From Aphrocallistes beatrix (lineage: Eukaryota > Porifera > Hexactinellida > Sceptrulophora > Aphrocallistidae), in assembly GCA_963281255.1 (NCBI GenBank), contig OY725498.1:248001-312000 (forward strand): 64,000 nt of DNA. Reading direction: 5' to 3'. This document shows positions 20,553 through 32,384 of this stretch, one piece after another. Made by a program: the position numbers and the translations under genes. The notes below the pieces were generated by a model that had not been told where the DNA came from, ran no database searches, and was given only the letters and a program-made list of their open reading frames with translations. Position 1 is the stretch's first letter; each line of letters starts with the position of its first letter.

Positions 20553-21288
20553 CAGGGTAGCTTTTAAGTTCTTTCCCAAGCTTGATTAGGAATAAAATTT
20601 CTTATACTCAACACAATCTTAGTTATTATGGTCTTTAGAGATTGTAATTCAAATATTCTCAATGATTTTATAAGATTTTTCGAGTCTAAGAACTGAAACT
20701 GTGTTTTGTATGGTGAGTTTTGTGGAAAAAATATGTGTCCTGGCTCGCAGCGAAAATCGAGAATCAAGGCCACTCCTTCTGTAAAAAATGTCTCTATAAT
20801 CGATGTTCCATGATGATTTAGCACCAGATACCTTGCATTCACCATGAAAATATTTTACAAATCCATTGAATTCATTATCAGAAACGAGATAAAGTTATTA
20901 TTTCACGAGTTCAAATTAGGTACATTTTGCAAAATCACCCATAATGGTTCTCAATATATACTAACCTAAACATTCTATATCTCTACAAATTTAGAGTATT
21001 CGAGGAAAATGTGAGAGCTAATTTGTCCTAGAATTTGAAGACTCTAGAAAGGTAATTTGAAAAGCAGTGGGCCCTGATTCTCGAATTTCTCCCCACGCCA
21101 GGACACATATTTTCTCCACAAAACTCATCATTCAAAACACAGTTCTAGGTCTTAGACTCGAACAATCTTTTAAAATCATTGAGAATATTTGAATTACAAT
21201 CTCTAAAGACCATAATAACTAAGATTGTTTGAGTATAAGAAATTTTATACCTAATCAAGCTTGGGACAGAACTTAAAAGCCACCCTGT
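20553..21288. mobile_element. 736-bp TA-flanked element (ends CAGGGTGGCTTTTAAGTTCT), copy 1
   Basis: Ends CAGGGTAGCTTTTAAGTTCT and AGAACTTAAAAGCCACCCTG with TA at 20551-20552 and 21289-21290. The inverted match continues inward for about 200 bp. No transposase. Second copy at 39965; half copy at 23385. Confidence 0.88.
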
Positions 21289-21359
21289 ATATAAATATAT
21301 TTCGATAATCCAAACAATGTAGTTATTATCTAAATGATATTGATAAATACGAAAGATAA

Positions 21360-21420
21360 ACTCACGTGAGATGTTGATAATCGGAGCAACACAGTTGATT
21401 TATTAGCTTGATCAATAAAA
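21360..21420 (-). promoter_or_regulatory. Candidate non-coding first exon and donor of NLR 1
   Basis: On the minus strand ATTATCAACATCTCAC is followed by GTGAGT (21365-21360). The same word layout (TATCAACACTTCAT/GTGAGT) lies upstream of NLR 3 at 31574-31600, and GATTCAACATTTGAA/GTGAGT upstream of NLR 4 at 42744-42770. All three NLR ATGs sit 10-13 nt after an acceptor. Confidence 0.45.
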
Positions 21421-21515
21421 TAATTTATAATGAATAATGTCGTAATAGATGAATTTCAATACAGATACTATTATATATAATTTCTAGTATGCATACTATG
21501 AAATAGAATACCCTA

Positions 21516-21705
21516 GCATCTCGAATGAATTCCATATGGAATCAATTATAGTATTAGCTACTAGAATACGTCTCTTCCCGTTATCTTGCATACAACTATT
21601 ATTTATTTGTCAAGCAAGATTCTGTAAATAACATCAAAGTAAACATTTAAATAATGCATATTCAAGGAGCTATACATCAGATAGTCTCAAGAATTTATAC
21701 ATACA
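21516..21705. repeat. 190-bp direct repeat, left member
   Basis: Nearly identical and same-orientation to 27251-27444 (starts AGCATCTC(G/C)AATGAATTCC, ends AAGAATTTATACATA). The pair brackets the plus-strand NLR 2 locus. Confidence 0.8.
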
Positions 21706-21780
21706 AGCGTGCTTCGCTTGCTTGTGCTGCGCGGCTGGCGGACACAAAGTGTCCGCCGGAGGCGCCCGTGGGCGCGTGAG
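21706..21780. repeat. GC-rich double hairpin
   Basis: Perfect stems GGCGGACAC/GTGTCCGCC (21737-21757, 3-nt loop) and GCGCCC/GGGCGC (21762-21775). The adjoining word GCTTCGCTTGCTTGTGCTGCGCG recurs in variant form at 20495, 22018, 32200 and 32755. It probably belongs to a dispersed element end. Confidence 0.6.
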
Positions 21781-22040
21781 GTCACATTAATTAATCATAA
21801 GGGAGGTAAATATCCCAAAATACGCCTGTCTTACTGTTATAATAATGTTTCAGCTGTTAAGTAAAAGGAAATACCTTTTAGAGAAATTTCGGAAACTTAT
21901 CGTAGCCTAATTCTATGGAATTATTACACTTGTTGGAGTATCAAACTGAAACAATATACGTAAACATGGATCACATAAAGTATATCTTTCACAGTCCGCA
22001 GCAGTATTATTTGTACAAGCGCGCTTCGCGTATTTGCATA

Positions 22041-22248
22041 CATGCCAACTTGAGCCATTATTAAAGCGGAACGCAGCGTTAAATTTCGCGGGACATGGCG
22101 GGACGCAATAGAAAAGTACCACACATAGAGTAAAAAAAGCGGGACATACTGGGGAAATTTCTTGTAAAAGCGGGACACTCGAGAAAATTAGCTCAATAGA
22201 AGAGTGAAAATAGCGGGACGTTCCGCCAAAAACGGGACAGTTGGCAAG
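22041..22248. mobile_element. CATGCCAACT-family MITE, copy 4
   Basis: Starts CATGCCAACTTGAGCCATTA and ends ACGGGACAGTTGGCAAG; typical GCGGGAC blocks inside. Confidence 0.82.
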
Positions 22249-24297
22249 TATGTACTTGCGTTGCGCGGTTAGCGAACATTTTGCGTTCGCAGATTCGGCC
22301 TGTAGGCGGATCCTATAAAAATCTGTATTTTGTAATCCAATTAAATAATTATTTAGGACACTGACCGGAAATACGTTCGAATAAACATCAGGAAGCAATC
22401 AATATTTGCGTAGGAGTAATATGTGATGGAGATTTTATCAGTTATCATACTCTGGTTTCGTAATTATATTTTAATATTAGTTAAACACTCAAAGCACCCC
22501 AAGAGGCAGCACAACCACCATGGATGTCACTGCGAATTAGTAAGTCGCTATTTTCCATTGAAATTCAATCGCTAGAAACCATTAACGAAAATATAATATT
22601 TCAGTTTATATCGCAATCTGAATTTATATTTCATACCGATGAATAGATAATTATATTTCTGCTAATTTACCTAAGATAGCATAAATAAACCTATTATAAA
22701 ATGTTATAGATCCTATATGTTGATTGAAACATGAATCCAACTTGGAAGCAATATCATATTCTAGTAAATTACTATATCGGCAAGCCCTTTTAAACTATAG
22801 TCACGTTTACCTCCACTTTCAATCAACTAGTCATTATTCCACTGAATATATATAGATAATATACTCAGTTGTATTTCCAAACTCGTACAACTGCAACATT
22901 AAACCTATTAAAGATACTATTATAGATACCTCAGAACACATTAAAGTGATTTATTTTATTCGGTTTACAGATTTGCACAGATTTGAATAAGAAGGTGAGT
23001 TAATAGTATGGTAGAAATGAATTTCTTACACAATATATATTGTAACAAAGGTATATTAAAGTAGCCTATTGCACAATAATGTGGTAACGTCAAGAAAATT
23101 CTAGTTCGTTTCTAACCCTTATCTATAGTAGTTCATAGCTTAGAAATTCTGGATGGGCCCTCACTGAATACCTATTACTGTCCAGGGATTGTTCATCCTT
23201 CCAGACATCCAAGAATTTATTTTTTATCTTAAACAAAATTAACTTGTACAACCACCATAAACTAGTCTCAGTCGACTCCGCTTAATTAGGCCACATCGGT
23301 CAGTGGACATTTTGACCCTATTAATTATGAAAATGGATTTCTTTCATTATTGAATGTCAAACAAAAGATTTCGGGCGCTAATCCATCCCCCAACATCTAT
23401 ACTGAAGAGATAGTTGGGAAATCAATTGACCCATATTCTCGATTTTAGCTGCGGGACGCGACACATTTTTTCTTCACAAACTTTGTTCTGCAAAGTATAG
23501 TTCAAGGTTTTAGATTGGATAAACTCTCACAAAATCGATCAGAATATTCTATCTGCAATATCTAATCATTATGATGACTAAGATTATGGGAGTCGTGGAA
23601 AAATATACCCAATTTTCCTGGGGACAGAACTTATGCCCCACCCAGTATTGTACTATATGCATTGAGTTAAGTCTAATCACTATTGGTCAATGAATCAAAT
23701 CCAAATTTAAATTAAAACTTTGCAATTTCGTTGGTTGGCAGAGTGTGAACATTTTTTTAGAATATAAACCCAGGTTCAAATCTCTACCATGTAAGGAATA
23801 TATGGTCCAAATTCGGTGCAATTTGGTCCAATAGAATTTCCAGGAGCGAGCAGACGGACGTCGCACGCCAATCATGACAGAAGGCATCTCCTATACGAGT
23901 AACTGCACTAAAAATAAATCATGACAGAAGGCATCTGGACACTCCATTATTTGTGGCACAATATTTAAACTTATAGCCAAAGATACAAAATAGGTGGATG
24001 AATAATCCCAGGAATATTCACACAATCAAACGATAGCAAACACTCCAGATTTAAAACACGTTGAGCACACCTCGTAGCAGGGGCGCCGAACTTTTCGAAA
24101 TCTAGGAGTAATTTTGGAGCACCAGGAGGGGCTCAGCCTTATATTTTGTATTGCGTCCATGGGCCATCTTCCAATCAAAGCTCGAGCCCCCTCAGCACCC
24201 GGGTTCGGCGCCTATGCCTCGTAGTATAGGAAGTACACTAAAATATTCCATTAACTAATATTAATTAAGTCTGTTTATTTTTGGTTAATTTTAGTGA
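22249..24297. other. Upstream region of NLR 2 with repeat fragments
   Basis: Contains a CAGTCGACTCCGC MITE fragment (23272-23330), the right half of a CAGGGTGGCT element (about 23385-23646) and a repeat K fragment (about 23650-23935). A donor-like AATAAGAAG/GTGAGT at 22987-23001 could close a 5' UTR exon for NLR 2, whose frame opens just after GTTAATTTTAG at about 24294. No other gene seen. Confidence 0.45.
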
Positions 24298-26971
24298 ATG
24301 ATGTCCTTGGAAAGCAGAGAGAATCTGATCAAGGATGAAACCAATCATAATGAGATTGCCTTCTTGCGAAATATGTCGAAAAAGGAATTAAAAGTGGAAC
24401 TAGTCGACTTTACAGAAAAAATGAAGCAATATGACCCGTCACAGGCAGAAATTTGGTGCGTGATAGGTAACCCTGGGAGTGGCAAGACCTTCCTATGCCG
24501 CATGATAGCTTTCAGATTCAGCAAAGGACAGCTTCCTCAGATCAATTATTCCATTTACATTCCTTGTCTTACTCCTAACTGGCACGACATGGAAAGATCC
24601 CGTATTGATTCCAAACTTCCAATCAACGCCGAATTCATTCAACAGTGGCTCTGCTTGGGTATGCCAATCGGTCCCAGCTGGACATCCGACCTCGCAGAGC
24701 ACCTCATCCAATCAGACGGACAGGATTTACTGCTCATAATCGACGGTCTTGATGAGTTCACCAGAGTAGTACCATTCCAACAATCATTACTCTACCTCCT
24801 CCTCACTCGTGAAGTACTTTCCCAATCTACCATCCTGTTGACCAGTAGGCCTGGTGCTTATGCAGAGATACAATCTTCCCATCCTCTACGCATAGACGTA
24901 CACTACAAAGTGTTAGGATTCTCTCCTGAGAATAGAGACTTATATTTTAGGCTACAAATTAAAGATAAAAAGAAACTGACAGAACTCAGGAGACTTCTCT
25001 ACCTACACGAGGAGGTGAGTGAACTCTCACTCATCCCTGCCAACGCTTCCCTATTCACAACCCTGGCCCGAACTACTGATGACATCACAGCACACTCCCT
25101 AACTGAACTCTACACACAGCTCACCACATGCCTCATAAAACGCCAACTGTCCAGGATGCGGTTGAAACGATTGGCTGAAAAGAGGAATCTATTCCAGCTG
25201 GACTCTACTGTCCTAGATTGTCTCTATCGCATCGGCGAGGTAGCATATCAGGGCTTGCAAGCTCGCGATAGAATATTTTCCAAAGACATTTTGTTAAAAA
25301 GAGACAAAGCAGAGTTATCATGTAACTATCTCGGTGTTGCGAAAGAACATATTCGCAAAGATAAGTCGGGCGGCTTATATCGTGTTTGGTCGTTCCAACA
25401 TTTAATTAACCCTACAATGGTATCTAGGTGCAATCTGGTTAATTATGTCGTCGAGAAGTAACCTATGTAGGAATATTCGGTATGTAGTGCATTCTAAAGA
25501 AATCTATCACAACTTCAAAGAGTTACTCCGTTTCCTTTTCGGTTTGTTGCCTGCTGAAACTGTTTTCCATATATACGACATGATCTACAAATTCCATCCT
25601 ACAACTACTGTCGCTTTGCAACAGCTGCCTAAGTTCTACCAATATAATCAAAATCCTGATTTAGCTAGAGTGACGGGTTGGAATGCCTTTACGAAGCGAT
25701 TTGTGTCATTATCGGAGTTTTTATTTGAGTCTAATAATGAGTCACTTTACAATTCATTTTCGCACTTCCGTACAATGCTCCCTCAAACCCTTTACTTCTA
25801 CTTTGATTTCAACACAATGTCCAATGAATGGAGTTGCTTTGTGAGATCTCTACCACTCCTTGGTTCCATTCAGCTCATACACTACGACACGCGTTACTTG
25901 ACGCTGACACAATTTCAGTCTCTTCTACAACAGCTGAGATCATGTTCTCTCAGTTGTTTATCTATCAAGCTAGATACAGAGAACTATTCTTCTCTAAAGA
26001 CTTACTGTGACGTCATCACAGATAGTCAGCTATATTTGGGTACCAAAATTAGTTTAGAAGTAGAAAATGGTGATTACACAGAATTGAAACTTGAAGATTC
26101 ATACCTCTTCCAATCTTTCTCCAGTTTGAGATTGGGTTCATCGTTATTCTCTTCCATCAAAATATCCTCTGCATTCCTTCAGCTGATAGCCAATCATCTA
26201 ACTCACATTGAGTACCTGTACCTTGATGACATTGGGTACGACGTAATAGTCCCGAACCTTTCTAAAGCATTACAGCTGAAAGCTCTACAACTCGACGAAA
26301 TTCCGATTAAGTCTCATTTAATACTGAAAAGTGAGCTATTCAAACTCTCAAAATTAGAAGAGATTTCATTGGACGGAGACAACTATTATGAACTCCTTCC
26401 TTCCATCAGGAATATGTCCAATCTTAAATATCTGCGGCTGTGTTATCATATGAAGCCCAAAAAGACGACAAATAGACCCATTCTATTGCAGCTACTGGGA
26501 TCTAATGTACACACACTGAGAGGTTTAGAATTGGGACATTTACTATACATCGGACTCAAGAGTTGGGATGAACTTCTCAAGCCCATTTTCTCATGCACCA
26601 AATTGGTAGAAATTCAACTTTTGCGCATCAGACTATACCATTACGAAGAGGACATCTGGAGTTCATTGAAAGGATTGCGTTGCTTGCTCTATTTGAGACT
26701 ATGGACATGTCCATTACGAGAAACTGCTGCGTTATCTCTATGCAGGGGACTGCTGAGACATCCTAGCATTAGAGAGATAGTCCTGATGGACTGCAGGCTG
26801 AATTCCAAGGTGTGTTCAGGGTTCACACATCTCATTCCTACCATCCCACAGCTGATGAAAGTTGATCTGCGAAGGAATGACCTCTCCAATCCAGATGCTG
26901 AGCCTATCAGAATCCTTAGAAGCACAGCTGAGCTCCTTTCTGCAACCCTATTGATTGATCAGGTTCACTGA
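24298..26971 (+). pseudogene. NLR 2: NACHT-LRR copy lacking DEDs, frameshifted
   Basis: The first open frame (24298-25461) begins three bases after an acceptor and enters the family alignment at the linker (RENLIKDETNHNEIAFLR), so both DEDs are absent. NACHT is well kept: VIGNPGSGKTFLC near residue 56, LLLIIDGLDEF, TSRPGAY. The frame is lost at about 25403, where paralogues read HLTIQ. Here the DNA has TTAATTAA, and the shifted frame resumes with LTLQWYLGAIWL and continues through the LRRs to a TGA at 26969-26971. A 4-bp TTAA duplication explains the shift exactly. It is the only plus-strand NLR in the cluster and is bracketed by 190-bp direct repeats. Probably a recent pseudogene, or two short products if expressed. 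Confidence 0.82.
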
Positions 26972-27250
26972 TGTGTGTTATTTACGTTACTACCAACTGT
27001 CAAGGATTTTCTGTCTGTTTGTTAATAATTCAAAGTAGGAGAGTATTTGTCTCAGAATAGAAGTAGACGTTTAATCTTGTGGAAGTGCTAACATATTAAT
27101 TTGTCTATAAAATGTACGTAACAAATATAAAAACGAATGTCTCTAACGTATGAAAATATAATTAATTTTTGAAAATATGATAATATCACATTTTGTGTCC
27201 TACGAGTCACTTATGGAGCTGTCCTAATAACAGTTCATCACATTTTCTCC
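26972..27250. other. NLR 2 downstream sequence
   Basis: AT-rich 3' flank, with a repeat K end fragment (CCTACGAGTCACTTATGGAGCTG) at about 27200-27225. Confidence 0.5.
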
Positions 27251-27444
27251 GCATCTCCAATGAATTCCATATGGAATCAATTCTAATATTAGCTACTATA
27301 ATACCTCTATCCCCGTTATCTTGTATACAACTATTATTTATTTGTCAAGCAAGATTCTGTAAATAAAATCAAAGTAAACATTTAAATAATGCCTATTCAA
27401 GGAGCTAAACGTCAGATTAGCCTCAAGAATTTATACATATACAA
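27251..27444. repeat. 190-bp direct repeat, right member
   Basis: Partner of 21516-21705, same orientation, with a handful of substitutions. Lies between the NLR 2 and NLR 3 3' ends. Confidence 0.8.
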
Positions 27445-27532
27445 GCTTATCACACACTAATTACCATAGTACGCATAATATCAGAACAATTACATGTAGT
27501 AAAATGATAAAGATAGTTTATATACAAAATGT

Positions 27533-30500
27533 TCAAGGAAACGTCCAATATTGCAGTATGTGCTTAACAGAATACTGCTCAGCTGCTCGCTTGAGAACTT
27601 CGACACCATTGGGATCTGGTTCAGCTAGAAAATCATCCATGTTAATCTCCTTTAGTTCACAGAGTGTGGGTATGAGATACTTCACCGTGTAGCAAGATTG
27701 GGAACTTAATTCACAGTCCAGAACCACTATGCACCTAATAGAGGGGTGATAGAGGAGACCCATGCAGACAGCCAACATTCCACAATCGTATAATGAGATA
27801 TGGCATAGTTCTAGATAGGTGAGGAAGACCAATCTACTCATTACTCGATCCCAAAGTTCGAGGACATTGTGTTCTAACACGGAGTCATTTAATCCCAGTT
27901 CTAGAAGGTTTGAACACGAGAATAAATTCAGGAGTAATTCATCCCAGTTTTCAAGGCCAATATCCTCTAATCCGTATAGAACTAGACCTCTCAGAGAATG
28001 AGAGTTATTCTCAAGGAGATGAAGGAAAAGGTGCTTATTATTAACGTCGAGTTTGATGTGTGAGAAGTTTAAGTTTAAGTATTTGAGATTACAAAAGCTG
28101 CTGAAATGAGGTAGCAGAGAATTAGAATAACCACCTACTACTGTATGCAGTGTTAGCTCTTCTAGATTGGTGAAACTAGGTAATAGAACGCGTAGCTTGT
28201 CCAAAAGTTCCACTGAAAATGCAAATAGGTGTAAACCTGTCAGTCGAGTAGCCAAGTGAAGATGGGAAACAATTGTATCTAAAAAGTCTTGTCTGTGTGC
28301 AAAGCAGAAAATGTTTTCCAGAGAACAAAATCTATTTGTTATTTGCTTCACGAACTGAGATGGGAAGAAACAAGCAGCGGTGTAAAAATTCGAAAACCCT
28401 TTGAATGGTAAAACTGAAGACCAGTCACCAGACTCGTGAGAAATTATTTTACATTGTTCAAGGTTTAATGTGACCTTAGTTTCAGGTGGAAGATTATTCT
28501 CTCTTATGACATCAAAGTAAGCTGATAGTGCCTCGATGGATTTTTTTTCGTCCAACTTTACCACTAGAAAATTGAGGGAACATGAAGCTAGGTATTTCAG
28601 TATTGAAGAAAATTGTGACAGTGAAACACACTTTGAGTCGATAAATATGAGGTGTATTAATGGGAGGATACGTAGGAACTTCAAGAAACATTCCCACTCA
28701 TTTGGAGGAGGCAAGGGGCTATCTAGATAGAAGGAGAATTCGTGAGGTAGAAATTCCTGAAGCAATCCAAACATGTTGCTGATAGAATCTGAGCTGTTTT
28801 CGAATAAAATTTCAGACAATGACAACAATCTGACGGTAAATTCAGTCCAGCCAGAATATAATGCTATCTTATCGGAATATCTAAGTTGGTGGTACATTGG
28901 AATACTTTGCCTTGGAATTGGAGATGATTGATATTTGAATAGGATATACATGACATGTTTGGCGTTGTCTGAGGTCAAAAGACCTGACAGGAATCTAATG
29001 ATCATTTTAAATTGGGCAAAAAGTTCTTCTGAATGAACAACATATCGTGTACTGAGGCATTGATCTCCCCATGAGGACCTATACAAGAATATAGCACCCA
29101 AGAATTCCTGAATGGTTAAATGTGGGAATGCCCAAATGCATATTATCTTCCCGAGTTTGTCTTTCGTCACATGTTCTTCCGCCAACCCTAGGTAGTGGGA
29201 TGCTATCATATATTTCCCATTATAGAGCATAATATCTTTAGAGGCGGTGAGCTCGCGAGAATATATTCCTATGTAGGCTATCTCACTTATGTCGGTGAGG
29301 CAATTCAACACATAAGGATGAAGCTCAAATAGTTCCTTTTTCTCTGCCAATTCTTTCAAGTCCATTTTAAACAGCTGCCGCCGGATCAAGTAGGCTATAA
29401 GCCGGGTGTACAGTTGAGTAAGCGTGTAGGGAGTTTCACCTGAAGAATCACGTATTACGGCGGCAAACAATGAAGCATTTACAGGAATTAGCGACAATTG
29501 CTTTACTTCCTCGTGAAGGAATAATAACTTCTTCAATTGATCTAATTTATCGCCTTCCTTTAGTTGTTTAAAGAAGTATTTGTCCCTATTTTCAGGAGAA
29601 AACCCCAGAACTTGAAAAAATCGGTTAATATTGAGATCGTGGAGGGCAGAAATTTGAGTATAAGCTCCTAGCCTGCTTGTAACTAGGATTGTGGACTTGG
29701 AGAGCTTTTTCCGAGTGAGTAAAAGAAATAAAAGCGTTTTTTCGAAGGGAACAAGTTTTGTGAATTCATCTAAACCATCGATAATTAATAGAAGGCCTTT
29801 TCCTCTTGATTCGAGAATATATTTAGCTAGGTCTGATGTCCAGTTTTTCTTGCTCGGCATTGACAAACAAAGCCATTTTTCAATGAAGTTTGGATCAATT
29901 ATTTTCTTTGCATATTTAAGTTCCATTTCATGCCAACTGGGATTACGACAGGGGATCGCTAGGCAATATTTGAACTGACGAAATTTTTTATCTCCATAAA
30001 CAAGACCGATTTTTTTGCATAAAAAACTTTTCCCACTGCCAGGATTTCCGAGAAGTAACCAGATTCGATTCTTAAAATTTGTTAGCAAATCAAAAAAATC
30101 AGGGGGATCTTCTCCCTCTTTCTCTGTTATTTTGCGTAGGAAAGCGATTTCATTCTGAGTAGTCTCGTCTTCAGGATTGACGATTCGGGGTTTTCCTTCA
30201 ATTATGGTCAGATCGACGTAGATTGAATCCAATTTAACTTTTTGGTTATCGTCAAAGAATTGTACTACTTCCTCGCTCTCACTAAATATAAATCGTTCTA
30301 AGAAACACTGCCAATCTTCACTTTCTTTACAAATAGCCTTAACTTGTCTTTTGAAATTAACTTGGAACTCGGTTTCGGATAGTTTAGAGGAAATTTTCTG
30401 ATGCTTCATTACTTTGGATGCAATGTCTTTTCGCTTTATTCTCGACATTAAGCTGTCTAGCGATGAAAAGTCTCTAGAAATATGACCCTCTTGTGCCAAA

Positions 30501-30898
30501 GCATATAGCCTTTCCTCAAATGACATTGACTCATCGAGTTTATCACATATTAAATACAAACCATTCCAATCGTTTTTTCCAATTTCATTTTCAAGCATTT
30601 GTACGAAACTTCGCATTGATATATCTTGAACTTCAATTGCATGAGAATCAGAAGCTAACCAAGGGAACCTCTTGGCTCTCACAGCTAAATCTGGTCGAAA
30701 GCTTTTTAGTGCTACGTAGAAATCATTCGGATTGTGTTCATTCCATTTTTTTAACTTCAGGAACAACTCTCTCCCCGTGCTAATACCGTCACACATTGCA
30801 GACGGGATTGACAGAGAATTCTTAAGTTTTTCGATATCACAAGGAGTAAATTGGTCACCTAAATCAACTAACGGGTCAGATTCAAAGTTTCGAGTCAT
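27533..30898 (-). CDS. NLR 3: DED-DED-NACHT-LRR receptor
   Basis: Intronless, 1121 residues from the ATG at 30898. The frame is open further up, but this ATG follows the acceptor TCGTTTAG by 10 nt, as in its paralogues, and starts the alignable sequence MTRNFESDPLVDLGDQF. DED-like 1 is about residues 10-80 (LKSFRPDLAVRA) and DED-like 2 about 95-180 (SFVQMLENEIGKNDWNGL ... SRIKRKDI). The NACHT has LLGNPGSGKSFLC near 285, LLLIIDGLDEF and TSRLGAY, where the usual Pro is replaced by Leu. It lacks the acidic Ser/Asp linker of NLR 1 and NLR 4. The LRRs occupy the last 380 residues and differ strongly from the paralogues. It is the most diverged intact member of the cluster. Confidence 0.9.
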   Translation of the reverse strand: MTRNFESDPLVDLGDQFTPCDIEKLKNSLSIPSAMCDGISTGRELFLKLKKWNEHNPNDFYVALKSFRPDLAVRAKRFPWLASDSHAIEVQDISMRSFVQMLENEIGKNDWNGLYLICDKLDESMSFEERLYALAQEGHISRDFSSLDSLMSRIKRKDIASKVMKHQKISSKLSETEFQVNFKRQVKAICKESEDWQCFLERFIFSESEEVVQFFDDNQKVKLDSIYVDLTIIEGKPRIVNPEDETTQNEIAFLRKITEKEGEDPPDFFDLLTNFKNRIWLLLGNPGSGKSFLCKKIGLVYGDKKFRQFKYCLAIPCRNPSWHEMELKYAKKIIDPNFIEKWLCLSMPSKKNWTSDLAKYILESRGKGLLLIIDGLDEFTKLVPFEKTLLFLLLTRKKLSKSTILVTSRLGAYTQISALHDLNINRFFQVLGFSPENRDKYFFKQLKEGDKLDQLKKLLFLHEEVKQLSLIPVNASLFAAVIRDSSGETPYTLTQLYTRLIAYLIRRQLFKMDLKELAEKKELFELHPYVLNCLTDISEIAYIGIYSRELTASKDIMLYNGKYMIASHYLGLAEEHVTKDKLGKIICIWAFPHLTIQEFLGAIFLYRSSWGDQCLSTRYVVHSEELFAQFKMIIRFLSGLLTSDNAKHVMYILFKYQSSPIPRQSIPMYHQLRYSDKIALYSGWTEFTVRLLSLSEILFENSSDSISNMFGLLQEFLPHEFSFYLDSPLPPPNEWECFLKFLRILPLIHLIFIDSKCVSLSQFSSILKYLASCSLNFLVVKLDEKKSIEALSAYFDVIRENNLPPETKVTLNLEQCKIISHESGDWSSVLPFKGFSNFYTAACFFPSQFVKQITNRFCSLENIFCFAHRQDFLDTIVSHLHLATRLTGLHLFAFSVELLDKLRVLLPSFTNLEELTLHTVVGGYSNSLLPHFSSFCNLKYLNLNFSHIKLDVNNKHLFLHLLENNSHSLRGLVLYGLEDIGLENWDELLLNLFSCSNLLELGLNDSVLEHNVLELWDRVMSRLVFLTYLELCHISLYDCGMLAVCMGLLYHPSIRCIVVLDCELSSQSCYTVKYLIPTLCELKEINMDDFLAEPDPNGVEVLKRAAEQYSVKHILQYWTFP

Positions 30899-31042
30899 TG
30901 AAGGATGTCTAAACGAAATAACAAAATAATAAAACGCACAATTATAATAAATGGATATGGAGTGACCAAGAGCTATACATTCAAGCCTTACATTCAGGAT
31001 TAGTTGGCTTAATCTGAAGTAAATTCTGTATTTATCTATCAT

Positions 31043-32384
31043 GAACCTAATTTTTCCTGGTACAGTTCTGATTTCATTTAACCGTGGACAAATTTCAATT
31101 CAAACACAAAACATAAAAGAATCCAGCATTAAAAGGTTTCTCTCCAGGATTTTAAAACCATTGGCAGTAGCATAGCCAGGATTTTCTGATGGGACCACAG
31201 CATCCACCTGGGGGCATGAAGATGATAACCTTTATTTTATATTTACCTAGATTCAAGTTAGCACATACGTATTTCTCGAGAAAATGACAAAATAACTATT
31301 CAAAGAGATATATCATCTTTCCGAAGGCATATCGGCCCGAAACGCCATAATGGGATGAGAGAACCCTGATAATCTCAATATCCAATGTCTACTCAATTAA
31401 TTCCTTAAATAGCATTTGGCACAATTGTGACAGCTATGCTGCCTCGTTAATGATGCACAACACTATGGATACAGAATGTGTATACTCCGCGCGCCTAGCT
31501 CAGCTAATACTGTCAATATCCGTCAGCATCACCCGATCATATTGATAGTATTTCTATTCATAATAGAAAAAAAACTCACATGAAGTGTTGATACTGGAAA
31601 AATAAATCGAAATTGTAACCTTTAGTTGAGGGAATTGTGCTGTAGAAATCAGTACTCAAATCATCAATATAACCCATATATATATATATTTTAAGCATAT
31701 CTATATATGCATATTAAGAAACTAAATACCATCTATAATATCTTATATATTAAAACTCAATGTTTTTCTTTTATTAGTGCAGCTCCTAGGATATGATATA
31801 CCTTATGTCATGATCGGTGTCGAACGTCCGTAATTGCATACGTAAGTCTGTTCGTCCCTGGAAATTATATTGGTTCAAATTTGTATCATATACTATTCCT
31901 TATATGATATAATTTACAAGATTCTATTCACTAAATTATTGAATATATGTAGCTATTTTGAGTCTATTGTTGTTTGAGTCGTTTAAATTCGAATTGATTC
32001 AAATTGACATTACATTCAGGATTAGTTAGCTTAATATTATGTAAATTCCTTTTATCATGAACCTAATTTTTCTTCTACAGTTCTCAATTTATGATTTACC
32101 GTAGATGAATAACACTCTTTCTGTAGAAAATTAGAAAATAATCAATCATTTCTTTAATATATCCCACAGGGCCACTCTGTGCACATTGTGTGTCGGCAAG
32201 CCGCGCAGCGTAAGCAAACGAAGCGGCTTGTTAATCAAGTAAATTCCTTTTATCATGAACTTAATTTTTCTCCACCAGTTCTGAATTCATGATCAACCGT
32301 AGATAAAATTATTGTTAGTAAAATTTATATATTTATATACCCCCCTAATCCATGCTGATATGTTCTCAGGGGGTTTACAATCTG
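31043..32384. other. Upstream region of NLR 3
   Basis: Contains the candidate NLR 3 non-coding exon and donor (31574-31600, minus), repeat K fragments (about 31775-31935) and GC-rich element-end words near 32195-32225. A plus-strand NLR-type gene is not present. Otherwise AT-rich with no gene seen. Confidence 0.45.

Noticed and set aside
22507-22545. ACCACCATGGATG with a following GTAAGT donor
   Set aside because: Strong start context, but the frame is MDVTAN then a stop or an untraceable splice. No link to NLR 2 could be shown.
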